The notes: a model not told the origin generated them from the sequence alone. A stretch of DNA of 64,000 nt from Paraburkholderia xenovorans LB400 (GCF_000013645.1 NC_007951.1:4092001-4156000), one strand, 5' to 3'; positions 46,858 through 55,752 are shown, numbered from the stretch's first letter. Numbers and translations are program-made.

Positions 46858-48027
46858 TCAAGCCTTGCCCGAAGCGGCCGCGACCACCTTCTGAGCCGCT
46901 TCTTCCATGCTGTCCGCCGCAATGATCGGCAGGCCGGATTCAGCGAGCATCTTCTTGCCGAGGTCTTCGTTCGTGCCCTTCATGCGGACCACGAGCGGCA
47001 CCTTCAGCGAGACGGCCTTCGACGCCGCGATCACGCCTTCCGCGATCACGTCGCAGCGCATGATGCCGCCGAAAATGTTGACCAGAATCGCCGTCAGGTT
47101 CGGGTTCTTCAGCATGATCTTGAACGCTTCCGTGACCTTCTCGGTCGTGGCGCCACCGCCCACGTCCAGGAAGTTCGCCGGTTCGCCGCCGAACAGCTTG
47201 ATGGTGTCCATCGTTGCCATTGCGAGGCCGGCGCCGTTCACGAGGCAGCCGATGTTGCCGTCGAGCGAGATGTACGCGAGGTCGAACTTCGACGCTTCGA
47301 CTTCAGCCGGATCTTCCTCGTCCAGATCGCGATACGCGACGATTTCCGGGTGACGGAACAGTGCGTTCGAATCGAAGTTGAACTTGGCGTCCAGCGCGAT
47401 GACCTTGCCGTCGCCGGTCAGGATCAGCGGGTTGATTTCGGCGAGCGATGCGTCCGTTTCCCAGAATGCCTTGTACAGGCCTTGCAGGATCGCGCGAGCT
47501 TGCGGCAGCGAAGCGGCGGGCACGCCGATCTTCGTTGCGAGCTCGTCGGCTTCGGCGTCTTTCAGACCGGTTGCCGGGTCGACGGCGATCTTGTGGATCA
47601 GCTCAGGCGTCTTTTCCGCGACTTCTTCGACGTCCATGCCGCCTTCGCTCGATGCCATCACGACGATCTTCTGCGACACGCGATCGATCACGAGGCCGAC
47701 ATACAGTTCCTTCTTGATGTCAGCGCCTTCTTCGATCAGCAGACGATTCACCTTCTGGCCTTCCGGGCCGGTCTGGTGCGTGACGAGCTGCATGCCGAGG
47801 ATCTGGTTCGCGTATTCGCGAACCTGTTCCAGCGACTTGGCGACCTTCACGCCGCCGCCCTTGCCACGGCCACCCGCGTGGATCTGAGCCTTCACGACCC
47901 ATACCGGGCCGCCGAGCTCTTCCGCGGCCTTGACCGCATCATCCACCGAGAAGACCGGCTTGCCGCGCGGTACCGCGACGCCGAATTTCCGCAGGATTTC
48001 CTTACCCTGGTACTCGTGAATCTTCAT
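46858..48027 (-). CDS. sucC: Succinate-CoA ligase, beta subunit
   Basis: 389-residue ATP-grasp subunit. Starts MKIHEYQGKEILRKFGVAVPRGKPVFSVDDAVKAAEELGG. Also KAQIHAGGRGKGGGVKVAKS, EINPLILTGDGKVIALDAKFNFD and the phosphate-binding GGGATTEKVTEAFKIML with NIFGGIMRCDVIAEGVI. It binds nucleotide and forms the succinate site with SucD. The ATG overlaps the TGA of the upstream DUF2889 gene (ATGA), an arrangement that couples their translation. Confidence 0.96.
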   Translation of the reverse strand: MKIHEYQGKEILRKFGVAVPRGKPVFSVDDAVKAAEELGGPVWVVKAQIHAGGRGKGGGVKVAKSLEQVREYANQILGMQLVTHQTGPEGQKVNRLLIEEGADIKKELYVGLVIDRVSQKIVVMASSEGGMDVEEVAEKTPELIHKIAVDPATGLKDAEADELATKIGVPAASLPQARAILQGLYKAFWETDASLAEINPLILTGDGKVIALDAKFNFDSNALFRHPEIVAYRDLDEEDPAEVEASKFDLAYISLDGNIGCLVNGAGLAMATMDTIKLFGGEPANFLDVGGGATTEKVTEAFKIMLKNPNLTAILVNIFGGIMRCDVIAEGVIAASKAVSLKVPLVVRMKGTNEDLGKKMLAESGLPIIAADSMEEAAQKVVAAASGKA

Positions 48028-48764
48028 GCGTGATTCCCTTCAGTCTGAGAGTTGGATTGAACTTCGTTTCCGCTGCCGTCGTTCATGCCGGACGTGTCGC
48101 CGCCTTCGGCTGCCTGGCGGACTGTCCCGTCGCCTGACGATGCCACGCGTTCCGTTGAACGCGGCGCATGGCCATACCAGCGCGGATAAAACTGCTGCAC
48201 CGCCTCGCCGTCGAAACGCAGCGCGTGGCAGCGTCCCAGCTGGAATGGCGGTTTATCGTTGGAATGCTCGCCTGTGCCGTTAGACGATCCGTCTCCTGAA
48301 CCTGCGTTCGCGCCCGGCGTGCTGTCACCGGTACTCCACACTGCGCCGGCAAATGCCTGGATCGCGGCGGTCGGCAGGACGGCGCACAGCTCGGTGAGAT
48401 GCGTGCAACCCACCGTGCCGCCCAGCAAACGGGCAGCTTCACGACGGAAGTTTTGGCGGAGATTGAGCCCGATGAGGGCACGATAGGCGGGATTGCTGAC
48501 CTGGCACAAACCAGGATAGGGCATCCAGTCGGACGACGCCTCGGCGTCGACGACATTGAGCTTGCGATCGATGGTGATGCGAAGCCAGAGTTCATGGATC
48601 GGCTGACCATTGGGCCGGACGCCCGACGCAAGCACCACGTCGCGCGGTTTTTCGTCGGTCAAGCACGCTTCCACATCCCACAGGCCATCGGCTCGCTCAT
48701 AGGCTTCCGCTCTGATTGCGCGACGATGGCGCAATTGACGGGACACGGGCGGGGAGAGCGGCAT
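48024..48764 (-). CDS. DUF2889 domain-containing protein, coupled to sucC
   Basis: 246 residues. The first 160 residues fit the DUF2889 family: MPLSPPVSRQLRHRRAIRAEAYERADGLWDVEACLTDEKPRDV, then GCTHLTELCAVLPTAAIQAFAGAVW. It then has a Gly/Ser/Asn-rich linker and ends in another Gly/Asp/Asn-rich tail; a central FQLGRCHALRFDGEAVQQFYPRWYG is conserved in character. The function is unknown. It overlaps sucC by 4 nt, so it is the first gene of DUF2889-sucC-sucD. The start at MPLSPPV is supported by GGGGAGAG upstream. Confidence 0.85.
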   Translation of the reverse strand: MPLSPPVSRQLRHRRAIRAEAYERADGLWDVEACLTDEKPRDVVLASGVRPNGQPIHELWLRITIDRKLNVVDAEASSDWMPYPGLCQVSNPAYRALIGLNLRQNFRREAARLLGGTVGCTHLTELCAVLPTAAIQAFAGAVWSTGDSTPGANAGSGDGSSNGTGEHSNDKPPFQLGRCHALRFDGEAVQQFYPRWYGHAPRSTERVASSGDGTVRQAAEGGDTSGMNDGSGNEVQSNSQTEGNHA

Positions 48765-48909
48765 GCGGGAAGGAAAGGCCAGATTGGAAAACCCACGAAT
48801 TTTAGCATACTGAATATTTGAGACAGATTGGAATGCGCTCGGCCGCGCTACAGGCGGCTGAGCGCGCAAGACACTGTCCCAACGGGTATGCGAACAAAAA
48901 ACGACGCGG

Positions 48910-49617
48910 CTACTCGCCGGCCCACTCCTCGTCGATCCCTTTGAGGACTTTGCCGATCGTGGCGCCCGAAAATCCCCGCGAGGCCAGAAAGCGCGCCTGC
49001 TTCGCCCGCTCGGCCGGCGTTTCGGGAAGCCGGCCGAATTTTCTCTGCCAGACGGCTTGGGCACGGGCGAGCTCGGTTTCGCGCAATTGCGCGCTCGCTT
49101 CTTCGACGAGCGTCCGGTCGACCGCGTGCTGCTTCAATTCGCCGACAATCCGGCTCGCGCCCAGCCGCGACGAACGGCGATGAATCAGGCTCTCCGCGAA
49201 ACGTGAATCGGATAGCCAGTTTTCGGCTTCGAGCGAATCGAGCAAGGTGTCGAGCGAATCGGTTTCCTCGACGAACGGCTTCAGCTTGCGCGCGAGTTCG
49301 GTGCGGCTGTATTCACGGCGGGATAAATAGCCGAGCGCGCGGCCTTTTAGCGATCGTGCCGGACGTTGGGATTTTTTGGCTTCGTCCTGCTCGGGTTTCG
49401 CTTCGCCAGGAACGCGACGCGAGCGGGTGTAGGTGGTTTCCGAAGGATCGGAACCGGAGGACGGAGAGGTTTCAAACCGATCGCGCTGCGGATTGCGGCC
49501 CGCAGCGCGATCGTGTGCGTCGAACGATTCGAATGGATCGAACGACTCGTCGTCTTCATCACGCGGGGCCGCCGTATGGCGTCCGGTATCGGACAACGGC
49601 CGGCCCTTGCGTATCAC
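48910..49617 (-). CDS. recX: Regulatory protein RecX with extended acidic N-terminus
   Basis: 235 residues from a GTG start. The RecX fold occupies the C-terminal 150 residues: RSLKGRALGYLSRREYSRTELARKLKPF, LEAENWLSDSRFAESLIHRRSSRLGASRIVGELKQ and AKQARFLASRGFSGATIGKVL. RecX binds RecA filaments and limits their extension. About 80 N-terminal residues are acidic and disordered (DEDDESFDPFESFDAHDR), longer than in the roughly 150-residue enterobacterial protein. The GTG (49617) lies 7 nt past the recA stop codon with GAAGAAGAG upstream inside recA. The exact start is uncertain. Confidence 0.88.
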   Translation of the reverse strand: MIRKGRPLSDTGRHTAAPRDEDDESFDPFESFDAHDRAAGRNPQRDRFETSPSSGSDPSETTYTRSRRVPGEAKPEQDEAKKSQRPARSLKGRALGYLSRREYSRTELARKLKPFVEETDSLDTLLDSLEAENWLSDSRFAESLIHRRSSRLGASRIVGELKQHAVDRTLVEEASAQLRETELARAQAVWQRKFGRLPETPAERAKQARFLASRGFSGATIGKVLKGIDEEWAGE

Positions 49618-49624
49618 GTGATGG

Positions 49625-50701
49625 TTACTCTTCTTCGTCCGCGACTTCAGCGCTTGCGACGGTCGCGGCTTCAGCCATAGCATTCACGCCCAGCGATTCG
49701 CGGATACGGTTTTCGATCTCGCGAGCGATATCCGGATTTTCACGCAGGAATTCACGCGCGTTGTCCTTGCCCTGACCGATCCGTTCGCCGCTGTAGCTGT
49801 ACCACGCGCCGGCCTTGTCGACGATCTTGGCCTGTACGCCCAAGTCGATGATTTCGCCCTGACGCGAGATGCCTTCGCCGTACAGAATGTCGAAAATCGC
49901 TTCCCGGAACGGTGGCGATACCTTGTTCTTGACAACCTTCACGCGCGTTTCGTTGCCGATCACTTCGTCGTTCTTCTTGATCGAACCGATGCGGCGAATG
50001 TCCAGACGCACCGATGCGTAGAACTTCAGCGCGTTACCGCCCGTGGTGGTTTCCGGATTGCCGAACATCACACCGATCTTCATGCGGATCTGGTTGATGA
50101 AGATCACGAGACAGTTCGTGCGCTTGATCGTGCCGGTGAGCTTGCGCAGCGCCTGCGACATGAGACGCGCTTGCAGACCCGGCAGCGAGTCGCCCATTTC
50201 GCCTTCGATTTCAGCCTTCGGCACGAGTGCCGCGACCGAGTCGATCACGATCATGTCGATCGAGCCCGAACGCACCAGTGCGTCAGCAATTTCGAGCGCC
50301 TGCTCGCCTGTGTCGGGCTGCGAAACCAGCAGGTCGTTCACGTTCACGCCGAGCTTGCTCGCGTACTGGATATCCAGCGCGTGTTCCGCGTCGATAAACG
50401 CCGCCGTGCCGCCGATCTTCTGCATTTCGGCAATGACTTGCAGCGTCAGCGTGGTTTTACCGGATGATTCCGGGCCATAGATTTCGACCACACGGCCACG
50501 CGGCAAACCGCCGACGCCCAGCGCGATGTCGAGACCGAGCGATCCGGTTGAGACCACCTGGATGTCTTCGATTACCTCACCTGCGCCGAGCCGCATGACC
50601 GACCCTTTGCCGAACTGCTTTTCGATCTGCGCGAGTGCGGCAGCGAGTGCCTTGCTCTTTTCAGCAGTCAGTCCAGCCGAGCCTTTCTTGCTTTCTTCCA
50701 T
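49625..50701 (-). CDS. recA: Recombinase RecA
   Basis: 358 residues. It forms ATP-dependent filaments on single-stranded DNA for strand exchange and for activating LexA self-cleavage. Walker A is GPESSGKTT, Walker B LIVIDSVAALVPKAEIEGEMGD; the L2 region is FINQIRMKIGVMFGNPETTTGGNALKFYASVRLDIRRIGSIK. The C-terminus is acidic (VADEEE). It is preceded by a LexA box and promoter (50795-50823) and followed by recX. Confidence 0.98.
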   Translation of the reverse strand: MEESKKGSAGLTAEKSKALAAALAQIEKQFGKGSVMRLGAGEVIEDIQVVSTGSLGLDIALGVGGLPRGRVVEIYGPESSGKTTLTLQVIAEMQKIGGTAAFIDAEHALDIQYASKLGVNVNDLLVSQPDTGEQALEIADALVRSGSIDMIVIDSVAALVPKAEIEGEMGDSLPGLQARLMSQALRKLTGTIKRTNCLVIFINQIRMKIGVMFGNPETTTGGNALKFYASVRLDIRRIGSIKKNDEVIGNETRVKVVKNKVSPPFREAIFDILYGEGISRQGEIIDLGVQAKIVDKAGAWYSYSGERIGQGKDNAREFLRENPDIAREIENRIRESLGVNAMAEAATVASAEVADEEE

Positions 50702-50794
50702 GAATCGTCCTTTGCTATGATGAACGGCGTCTGAGGCGGATGTGCGACCCCGAGTTTCAACCTACTCGCAAAGGACAGCACAGGAAACCCAGAC

Positions 50795-50823
50795 ACTGTA
50801 TAAAAAAACAGTAGTTTTAGCAA
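50795..50823 (-). promoter_or_regulatory. recA promoter
   Basis: On the minus strand, -35 TTGCTA (50818-50823), a 17-bp spacer and -10 TACAGT (50795-50800). The LexA box overlaps the -10. Confidence 0.7.
50796..50811. promoter_or_regulatory. LexA (SOS) box of recA
   Basis: CTGTATAAAAAAACAG has the consensus CTGT-N8-ACAG spacing of the LexA operator. It lies 95 bp upstream of recA and overlaps its -10 box. Confidence 0.88.
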
Positions 50824-50948
50824 GCGCGATTCTCATGCGAACACGCATTTTTACCGTCGCGCTGCCCAAACCACCCACAATAATTTTCGGAGACCGCTGT
50901 GCGCCGGGGGAACACCCCACGGTGCCGGCAATGCCAGGCTGGCGCACC

Positions 50949-51731
50949 ATGCGAATTCTGATTGCCGAAGACGACAGCATACTCGCGGACGGTCTGGTTC
51001 GATCACTCCGCCAATCGGCCTATGCTGTCGACCACGTAAAGACCGGCGTCGAAGCCGACACCGCGCTGTCGATGCAGACTTTCGACCTGCTGATTCTCGA
51101 TCTGGGCCTGCCGCGCATGTCGGGGCTCGAGGTGCTGCGCCGCCTGCGCGCGCGCAATTCCAACCTGCCGGTGCTGATCCTGACCGCCGCGGACAGCGTC
51201 GACGAGCGCGTGAAGGGTCTCGACCTCGGCGCCGACGATTACATGGCCAAGCCCTTCGCGCTGAACGAACTCGAAGCACGCGTGCGCGCCCTGACCCGGC
51301 GCGGCGCGGGCGGCGGCCCGACGGTCGTACGGCACGGCTCGCTGTCGTTCGACCAGGTCGGCCGGATCGCCTATGTCAACGAACAGGTGATCGATCTGTC
51401 CGCGCGCGAATTGGGCTTGCTCGAAGTGCTGCTGCAACGGATCGGCCGGCTGGTCTCGAAAGAACAGCTCGTCGATCACTTGTGCGAATGGGGCGAGGAA
51501 GTCAGCAACAACGCGATCGAGGTCTACGTGCACCGCCTGCGCAAGAAAATCGAGCCGAGCGGCGTGCGCATCATCACCGTGCGCGGGCTCGGCTACTGCC
51601 TGGAGAAAGCGGCGGCGCCGGCTAGCGCGAACCCCGGCGCCAACGCCCCGACCACGCCCTCGCCCGCCGAGCCCGAGCCGCCGCCATCGCCGCCATCCGG
51701 CGCGATGCCGGCGAGCCACCACTACAAATAG
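50949..51731 (+). CDS. OmpR-family response regulator (TctD/QseB-like)
   Basis: 260 residues. Receiver domain with Asp51 (LLILDLGLPRMSGLEVL), EDD at 7-9, TAADS and Lys in YMAKPFAL. The winged-helix domain has LSARELGLLEVLLQRIGRLVSKEQLVDHLCEWGEEVSNNAIEVYVHRLRKKIE. The C-terminal 40 residues are Ala/Pro-rich (PSPAEPEPPPSPP) and unusual for the family. The start at MRILIAEDD is fixed by homology. The kinase gene follows after 9 bp. It is divergent from recA. Confidence 0.9.
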   Translation: MRILIAEDDSILADGLVRSLRQSAYAVDHVKTGVEADTALSMQTFDLLILDLGLPRMSGLEVLRRLRARNSNLPVLILTAADSVDERVKGLDLGADDYMAKPFALNELEARVRALTRRGAGGGPTVVRHGSLSFDQVGRIAYVNEQVIDLSARELGLLEVLLQRIGRLVSKEQLVDHLCEWGEEVSNNAIEVYVHRLRKKIEPSGVRIITVRGLGYCLEKAAAPASANPGANAPTTPSPAEPEPPPSPPSGAMPASHHYK

Positions 51732-51740
51732 AGGACGCCC

Positions 51741-53288
51741 ATGTCCGCACGCGCAGACCGCGCTACGGCGCACGCGGCGGACCTCGACGAGGCGCGTGAC
51801 GAGCGTTACGCCAACCCGTTCGCGCCGCCCGACGAAACCGAAGCCGCCGCCGAGGCGCGCCCGCGTTCGCTGTTCGGCGAGATTCTCGACTGGATGCTGG
51901 CGCCGCTGCTGCTGCTTTGGCCGATGAGCCTCGCCGTCACGTATCTGGTCGCCAAGTCGATCGCGAACGGCCCGTTCGACCGCGCGCTGGAAACCGACGC
52001 TTACGTGCTCGCCCGGCAGATCCATCCGGTCAACGGCGTGGCGGAGCTGTCGCTGCCCGACTCCACCCGCGATTTTCTACGCACCGACAACGTGGACAGC
52101 GTGTTCTACCAGGTGCTCGGCACGCGCGGCGAACTGGTGGGCGGCGAGCGCGACATGCCGCTGCCGCACGAGGAAGACCGGCCGCAGCCGGGTCTCGTCG
52201 AATTTCGTGACGACGTGCTGCGCGGCAACGATATCCGCGTCGCCTACACGACCGTCGAGTTTCCGCAGACGCCCGGCGCGCAACCCGTGCTGGTGCAGGT
52301 GGCAGAAACGCTCGACAAGCGCAGCCAGCTTGCCAACGACATCATCAAAGGCGTGATCCTGCCGCAGTTCGTGATTCTGCCGCTCGCGATCCTGCTGGTG
52401 TGGTTCGGCCTCTCGCGCGGCCTCGCGCCGCTGCACGCGCTGCAGGCGCATATCCGCGCGCGCCGCCCGGATGATCTTTCGCCACTGGAAGCGCGCCGCG
52501 CGCCGCCCGAAATCGAGCCGCTCGTGACCTCGTTCAACGATCTGCTGACGCGCCTCGCACAGAACATGGAACTGCAAAAGCGCTTTATCGCCGACGCCGC
52601 GCATCAGATGAAAACGCCGCTCGCCGGCCTGCGCACCCAAGCGGAACTGGCGTTGCGCCAGGACGCTTCCGCCGAAGTGCATCGCTCGCTCGAACAGATC
52701 GCGACCAGTTCCGAGCACGCCGCGCGACTCGTCACGCAGTTGCTGGCGCTGGCGCGCGCGGAGAACCGCATGTCGGGGCAGATTTTCACGCCGGTCGAGG
52801 TGACGGAGGTCGCTCGCAGCGCCGTGCGCGACTGGGTTCAGGCCGCGCTCGCCAAGCAGATGGATCTGGGCTATGAAGCGCCCGACGAACCCGTCGAAGT
52901 CGACGGCAATCCGGTCATGTTGCGCGAAATGCTGTCGAATCTGATCGACAACGCGATCCGCTATACGCCGCCGGGCGGACGCATCACGGTCAGGGTGAGG
53001 CATGACGCGCCGGAGCGGCTCGTGCATCTGGAGGTCGAGGACACCGGGCTCGGCATCCCGGTCGCCGAGCGTTCGCGGGTGATCGAGCGCTTCTACCGGA
53101 TTCTCGGGCGCGAGGGCGACGGCAGCGGCCTGGGGCTGGCGATCGTCCGCGAGATCGCGACCATGCACGGCGGTGAGCTGACGATCGACGACAACGTCTA
53201 TCAAACCTCGCCGCGGCTGGCCGGCACGCTCGTACGCGTCAGTTTGCACGTGCACGAGCGGGGCGGGACTTACCCTAACGCGCCCTGA
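51741..53288 (+). CDS. Two-component sensor histidine kinase (TctE/QseC-like)
   Basis: 515 residues. Helices at about 51-72 and 204-224 flank a periplasmic domain of about 130 residues of the TctE (2CSK-type) kind. HAMP follows, then the H-box RFIADAAHQMKTPLAGL with His288, N box NLIDNAIRYTPPGG, G1 DTGLGIPV and G2 GSGLGLAI. TctE-like kinases often sense tricarboxylates or related small molecules. It is co-transcribed with the response regulator 9 bp upstream and followed after 217 bp by an MHS-family transporter gene that may be its target. Confidence 0.9.
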   Translation: MSARADRATAHAADLDEARDERYANPFAPPDETEAAAEARPRSLFGEILDWMLAPLLLLWPMSLAVTYLVAKSIANGPFDRALETDAYVLARQIHPVNGVAELSLPDSTRDFLRTDNVDSVFYQVLGTRGELVGGERDMPLPHEEDRPQPGLVEFRDDVLRGNDIRVAYTTVEFPQTPGAQPVLVQVAETLDKRSQLANDIIKGVILPQFVILPLAILLVWFGLSRGLAPLHALQAHIRARRPDDLSPLEARRAPPEIEPLVTSFNDLLTRLAQNMELQKRFIADAAHQMKTPLAGLRTQAELALRQDASAEVHRSLEQIATSSEHAARLVTQLLALARAENRMSGQIFTPVEVTEVARSAVRDWVQAALAKQMDLGYEAPDEPVEVDGNPVMLREMLSNLIDNAIRYTPPGGRITVRVRHDAPERLVHLEVEDTGLGIPVAERSRVIERFYRILGREGDGSGLGLAIVREIATMHGGELTIDDNVYQTSPRLAGTLVRVSLHVHERGGTYPNAP

Positions 53289-53303
53289 GCGCGCAAATGT
53301 GCC

Positions 53304-53319
53304 ATCTCAATATTGAGAT
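53304..53319. promoter_or_regulatory. 16-bp perfect palindrome upstream of the MHS transporter gene
   Basis: ATCTCAATATTGAGAT is fully self-complementary and lies just after the kinase stop codon in an AT-rich gap. A partial copy (TATCAATATTGGAGAT, 53485-53500) overlaps the ribosome-binding site of the transporter gene. It is a candidate binding site; the protein is unknown. Confidence 0.45.
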
Positions 53320-53505
53320 AATTAGGCGGAGTGTTAGACGATTTTATTGGCATGTTGGCGAATTTTCGAGAAAATCGGCTGGTACGCGTCAAGCCGCAAT
53401 TTCACCTCGCCACGTCAGTACACCGTAAGTTTCCACTCCAATAATCGGTTTCACGGGAACGCCGTCACTGGCAGACCGCGTGTATATCAATATTGGAGAT
53501 GACAT

Positions 53506-55164
53506 ATGGCTACCGTTGGCGGGCAAATCTCGCACGTGCCGATGACGAACGAAGAGAAGCGGGTGATCTTCGCATCGTCGCTGGGTACGGTTTTCGAGTG
53601 GTACGACTTCTATCTGGCCGGCTCGCTCGCGGCCTTCATCAGCAAGAGCTTCTTCTCCGGCGTCAATCCGACCGCCGGCTTCATCTTCACGCTGCTCAGC
53701 TTCGCCGCCGGCTTCGCGGTCCGGCCGTTCGGCGCGATCGTGTTCGGGCGGCTCGGCGATCTGGTCGGACGCAAGTACACGTTCCTCGTGACGATCGTGA
53801 TCATGGGTCTGTCGACGTTCCTCGTCGGCTTTCTGCCGGGCTACGCGGCGATCGGTATTGCTTCGCCGGTGATCTTCATCGCCATGCGGATGCTGCAGGG
53901 CCTCGCGCTCGGCGGCGAGTACGGCGGCGCGGCCACCTACGTGGCCGAACATGCGCCGGCGGGACGCCGCGGCTTCTATACGGCGTGGATCCAGACGACC
54001 GCCACGCTCGGCCTGTTCCTGTCGTTGCTGGTGATTCTCGGCGTGCGCACGGTAATGGGGGAAGACGCGTTCGGTGCCTGGGGCTGGCGCATTCCGTTTG
54101 TCGCGTCGATCATCCTGCTGGGCGTGTCGGTGTGGATTCGTCTGCAACTGCATGAATCGCCGGTGTTCGAGCGCATCAAGGCCGAAGGCAAGACCTCCAA
54201 GGCGCCGCTGTCCGAAGCGTTCGGCCAGTGGAAAAACCTGAAAGTCGTGATTCTCGCGCTGATCGGCCTGACCGCCGGCCAGGCTGTGGTCTGGTACACG
54301 GGTCAGTTCTACACGCTGTTCTTCCTGACGCAGACGCTGAAGGTGGACGGCAGCAGCGCCAACATCATGATCGCGATCGCGCTCCTGATCGGCACGCCGT
54401 TCTTCCTGTTCTTCGGCTCGCTGTCGGACCGTATCGGCCGCAAGCCGATCATCATGGCCGGCCTGCTGATCGCCGCATGCACGTACTTCCCGCTGTTCAA
54501 GGCGCTGGCGCACTACACCAACCCGGCGCTGGAAGCCGCAACGGCGAAGGCGCCGATCGTCGTGATCGCGAATCCGGACGAGTGCTCGTTCCAGTTCAAC
54601 CCGGTCGGCACCTCGAAGTTCACGAGTTCCTGCGACATCGCCAAGAGCGCACTCTCGAAGGCCGGCCTGAACTACGAGAACGTTGCGGCGCCGGCGGGCA
54701 CGCTGGCCGAGATCAAGGTTGGCGATACGGTGGTCAACACGTATGACGGCAAGGCCGCCGACGCCAAGGATCGGGGCAAGACGTTCGACTCCACCCTCGC
54801 GACGACGCTGAAGACCGCGGGTTATCCGCCAAAGGCCGATCCTTCGCAGATCAACTGGCCGATGAGCGTGGTGATCCTGACGATCCTCGTGATCTACGTG
54901 ACGATGGTCTACGGTCCGATCGCGGCCATGCTGGTGGAAATGTTCCCGACGCGCATCCGCTACACCTCGATGTCGCTGCCGTATCACATCGGCAATGGCT
55001 GGTTCGGCGGCTTCCTGCCGGCCACCGCGTTCGCGATCGTGGCGGCGAAGGGCAATATCTACTCCGGGCTGTGGTATCCGATCGTGATTGCGCTCATTAC
55101 CTTCGTGATCGGCATGCTGTTCGTCAAGGAAACCAAGGACTCGGACATCTACGCGAGGGACTGA
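53506..55164 (+). CDS. MHS-family major facilitator transporter with large periplasmic insert
   Basis: 552 residues, about 100 more than typical metabolite:H+ symporters. Twelve helices with the MHS marks EWYDFYLAGSLAA, AVRPFGAIVFGRLGDLVGRK, GLALGGEYGGAATYVAEHAP and DRIGRKPIIMAGL. The extra length is a loop of about 115 residues (335-450) between helices after the second GRLGD-like motif, with two Cys (360 and 376) that could pair. MHS members import citrate, ketoglutarate, proline/betaine and shikimate; the substrate here is unknown. GGAG precedes the ATG by 6 nt. It follows a TctDE-like two-component pair. Confidence 0.88.
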   Translation: MATVGGQISHVPMTNEEKRVIFASSLGTVFEWYDFYLAGSLAAFISKSFFSGVNPTAGFIFTLLSFAAGFAVRPFGAIVFGRLGDLVGRKYTFLVTIVIMGLSTFLVGFLPGYAAIGIASPVIFIAMRMLQGLALGGEYGGAATYVAEHAPAGRRGFYTAWIQTTATLGLFLSLLVILGVRTVMGEDAFGAWGWRIPFVASIILLGVSVWIRLQLHESPVFERIKAEGKTSKAPLSEAFGQWKNLKVVILALIGLTAGQAVVWYTGQFYTLFFLTQTLKVDGSSANIMIAIALLIGTPFFLFFGSLSDRIGRKPIIMAGLLIAACTYFPLFKALAHYTNPALEAATAKAPIVVIANPDECSFQFNPVGTSKFTSSCDIAKSALSKAGLNYENVAAPAGTLAEIKVGDTVVNTYDGKAADAKDRGKTFDSTLATTLKTAGYPPKADPSQINWPMSVVILTILVIYVTMVYGPIAAMLVEMFPTRIRYTSMSLPYHIGNGWFGGFLPATAFAIVAAKGNIYSGLWYPIVIALITFVIGMLFVKETKDSDIYARD

Positions 55165-55209
55165 CACGCCTGATGCCCACGGCAACCTGAAAAAGTTGCG
55201 CGCCGGGGG

Positions 55210-55238
55210 TTGACAGCCTCCGGCGCCGTCCGCATAAT
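55210..55238 (+). promoter_or_regulatory. Promoter of tRNA-Met
   Basis: Perfect -35 TTGACA (55210-55215), 17-bp spacer, -10 CATAAT (55233-55238), 12 bp before the mature tRNA. It is a strong sigma-70-type promoter. Confidence 0.9.
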
Positions 55239-55250
55239 CTCGCTTCTTTC

Positions 55251-55327
<77 letters not shown>

Positions 55328-55338
55328 GTATCACTCGC

Positions 55339-55371
55339 AAGGCCCGCTACTCTTAACTGAGAGCGGGCCTT
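55339..55371 (+). terminator. Terminator after tRNA-Met (island copy)
   Basis: 10-bp perfect stem AAGGCCCGCT (55339-55348) / AGCGGGCCTT (55362-55371), followed by TCGTTTTG. It is inside the island and now ends the tRNA transcript. Confidence 0.85.
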
Positions 55372-55460
55372 TCGTTTTGCGCCGGTGAGCCAGTTTGTGA
55401 GCCATGTCATGCACAAACTCGCGCACGGTTCGAATTGCCGCTCAAGCCGGTTAGGTTACG

Positions 55461-55667
55461 TCAGGACTTCACCCTCGGCCTTGCGGTATCGATGCGTTCG
55501 CCGCCCGGCCACAGCCAGTTGCGCCGCGCGCAAGTCTTGAAACCAGCCAGCGCCGGGCAACTGGCCCGACATTCCGTGCAAGCCAATTTGCCAAACGCGG
55601 CCAATTGACTTTCCATTGAATCCAAAGCAAAGCAAATCGCATAATCAAGCAATTGCTGGCCGTTCAA
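55461..55667 (-). CDS. Possible small Cys-rich protein in the island
   Basis: 68 residues from a TTG start with AGGGTG 7 nt upstream. Cys residues cluster as LACTECRASCPALAGFKTCARRNW, which could bind metal. The N-terminal half looks helical (LLDYAICFALDSMESQLAAFGKLA). No family is recognised. It is divergent from the STM2901-like gene, with the island's promoters in the 85 bp between. An internal ATG at 55616 is an alternative start. It could be a non-coding frame. Confidence 0.4.
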   Translation of the reverse strand: MNGQQLLDYAICFALDSMESQLAAFGKLACTECRASCPALAGFKTCARRNWLWPGGERIDTARPRVKS

Positions 55668-55752
55668 TTTATTGCACCCTGGCGCTTTGGGTTTTGTCGC
55701 GCGCCCTCCTCTGGTATTCTGCGAAATCCCAAAGTAACGTCCAATTCTGAAA

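Noticed and set aside
45817..48033. 738-codon plus-strand frame opposite sucD and sucC
   Set aside because: Antisense shadow of two core genes, with no ribosome-binding site or domain.
55694..55720. Promoter-like TTGTCG/TATTCT before the STM2901-like gene
   Set aside because: The spacer is only 15 bp, so the match is too weak to list.
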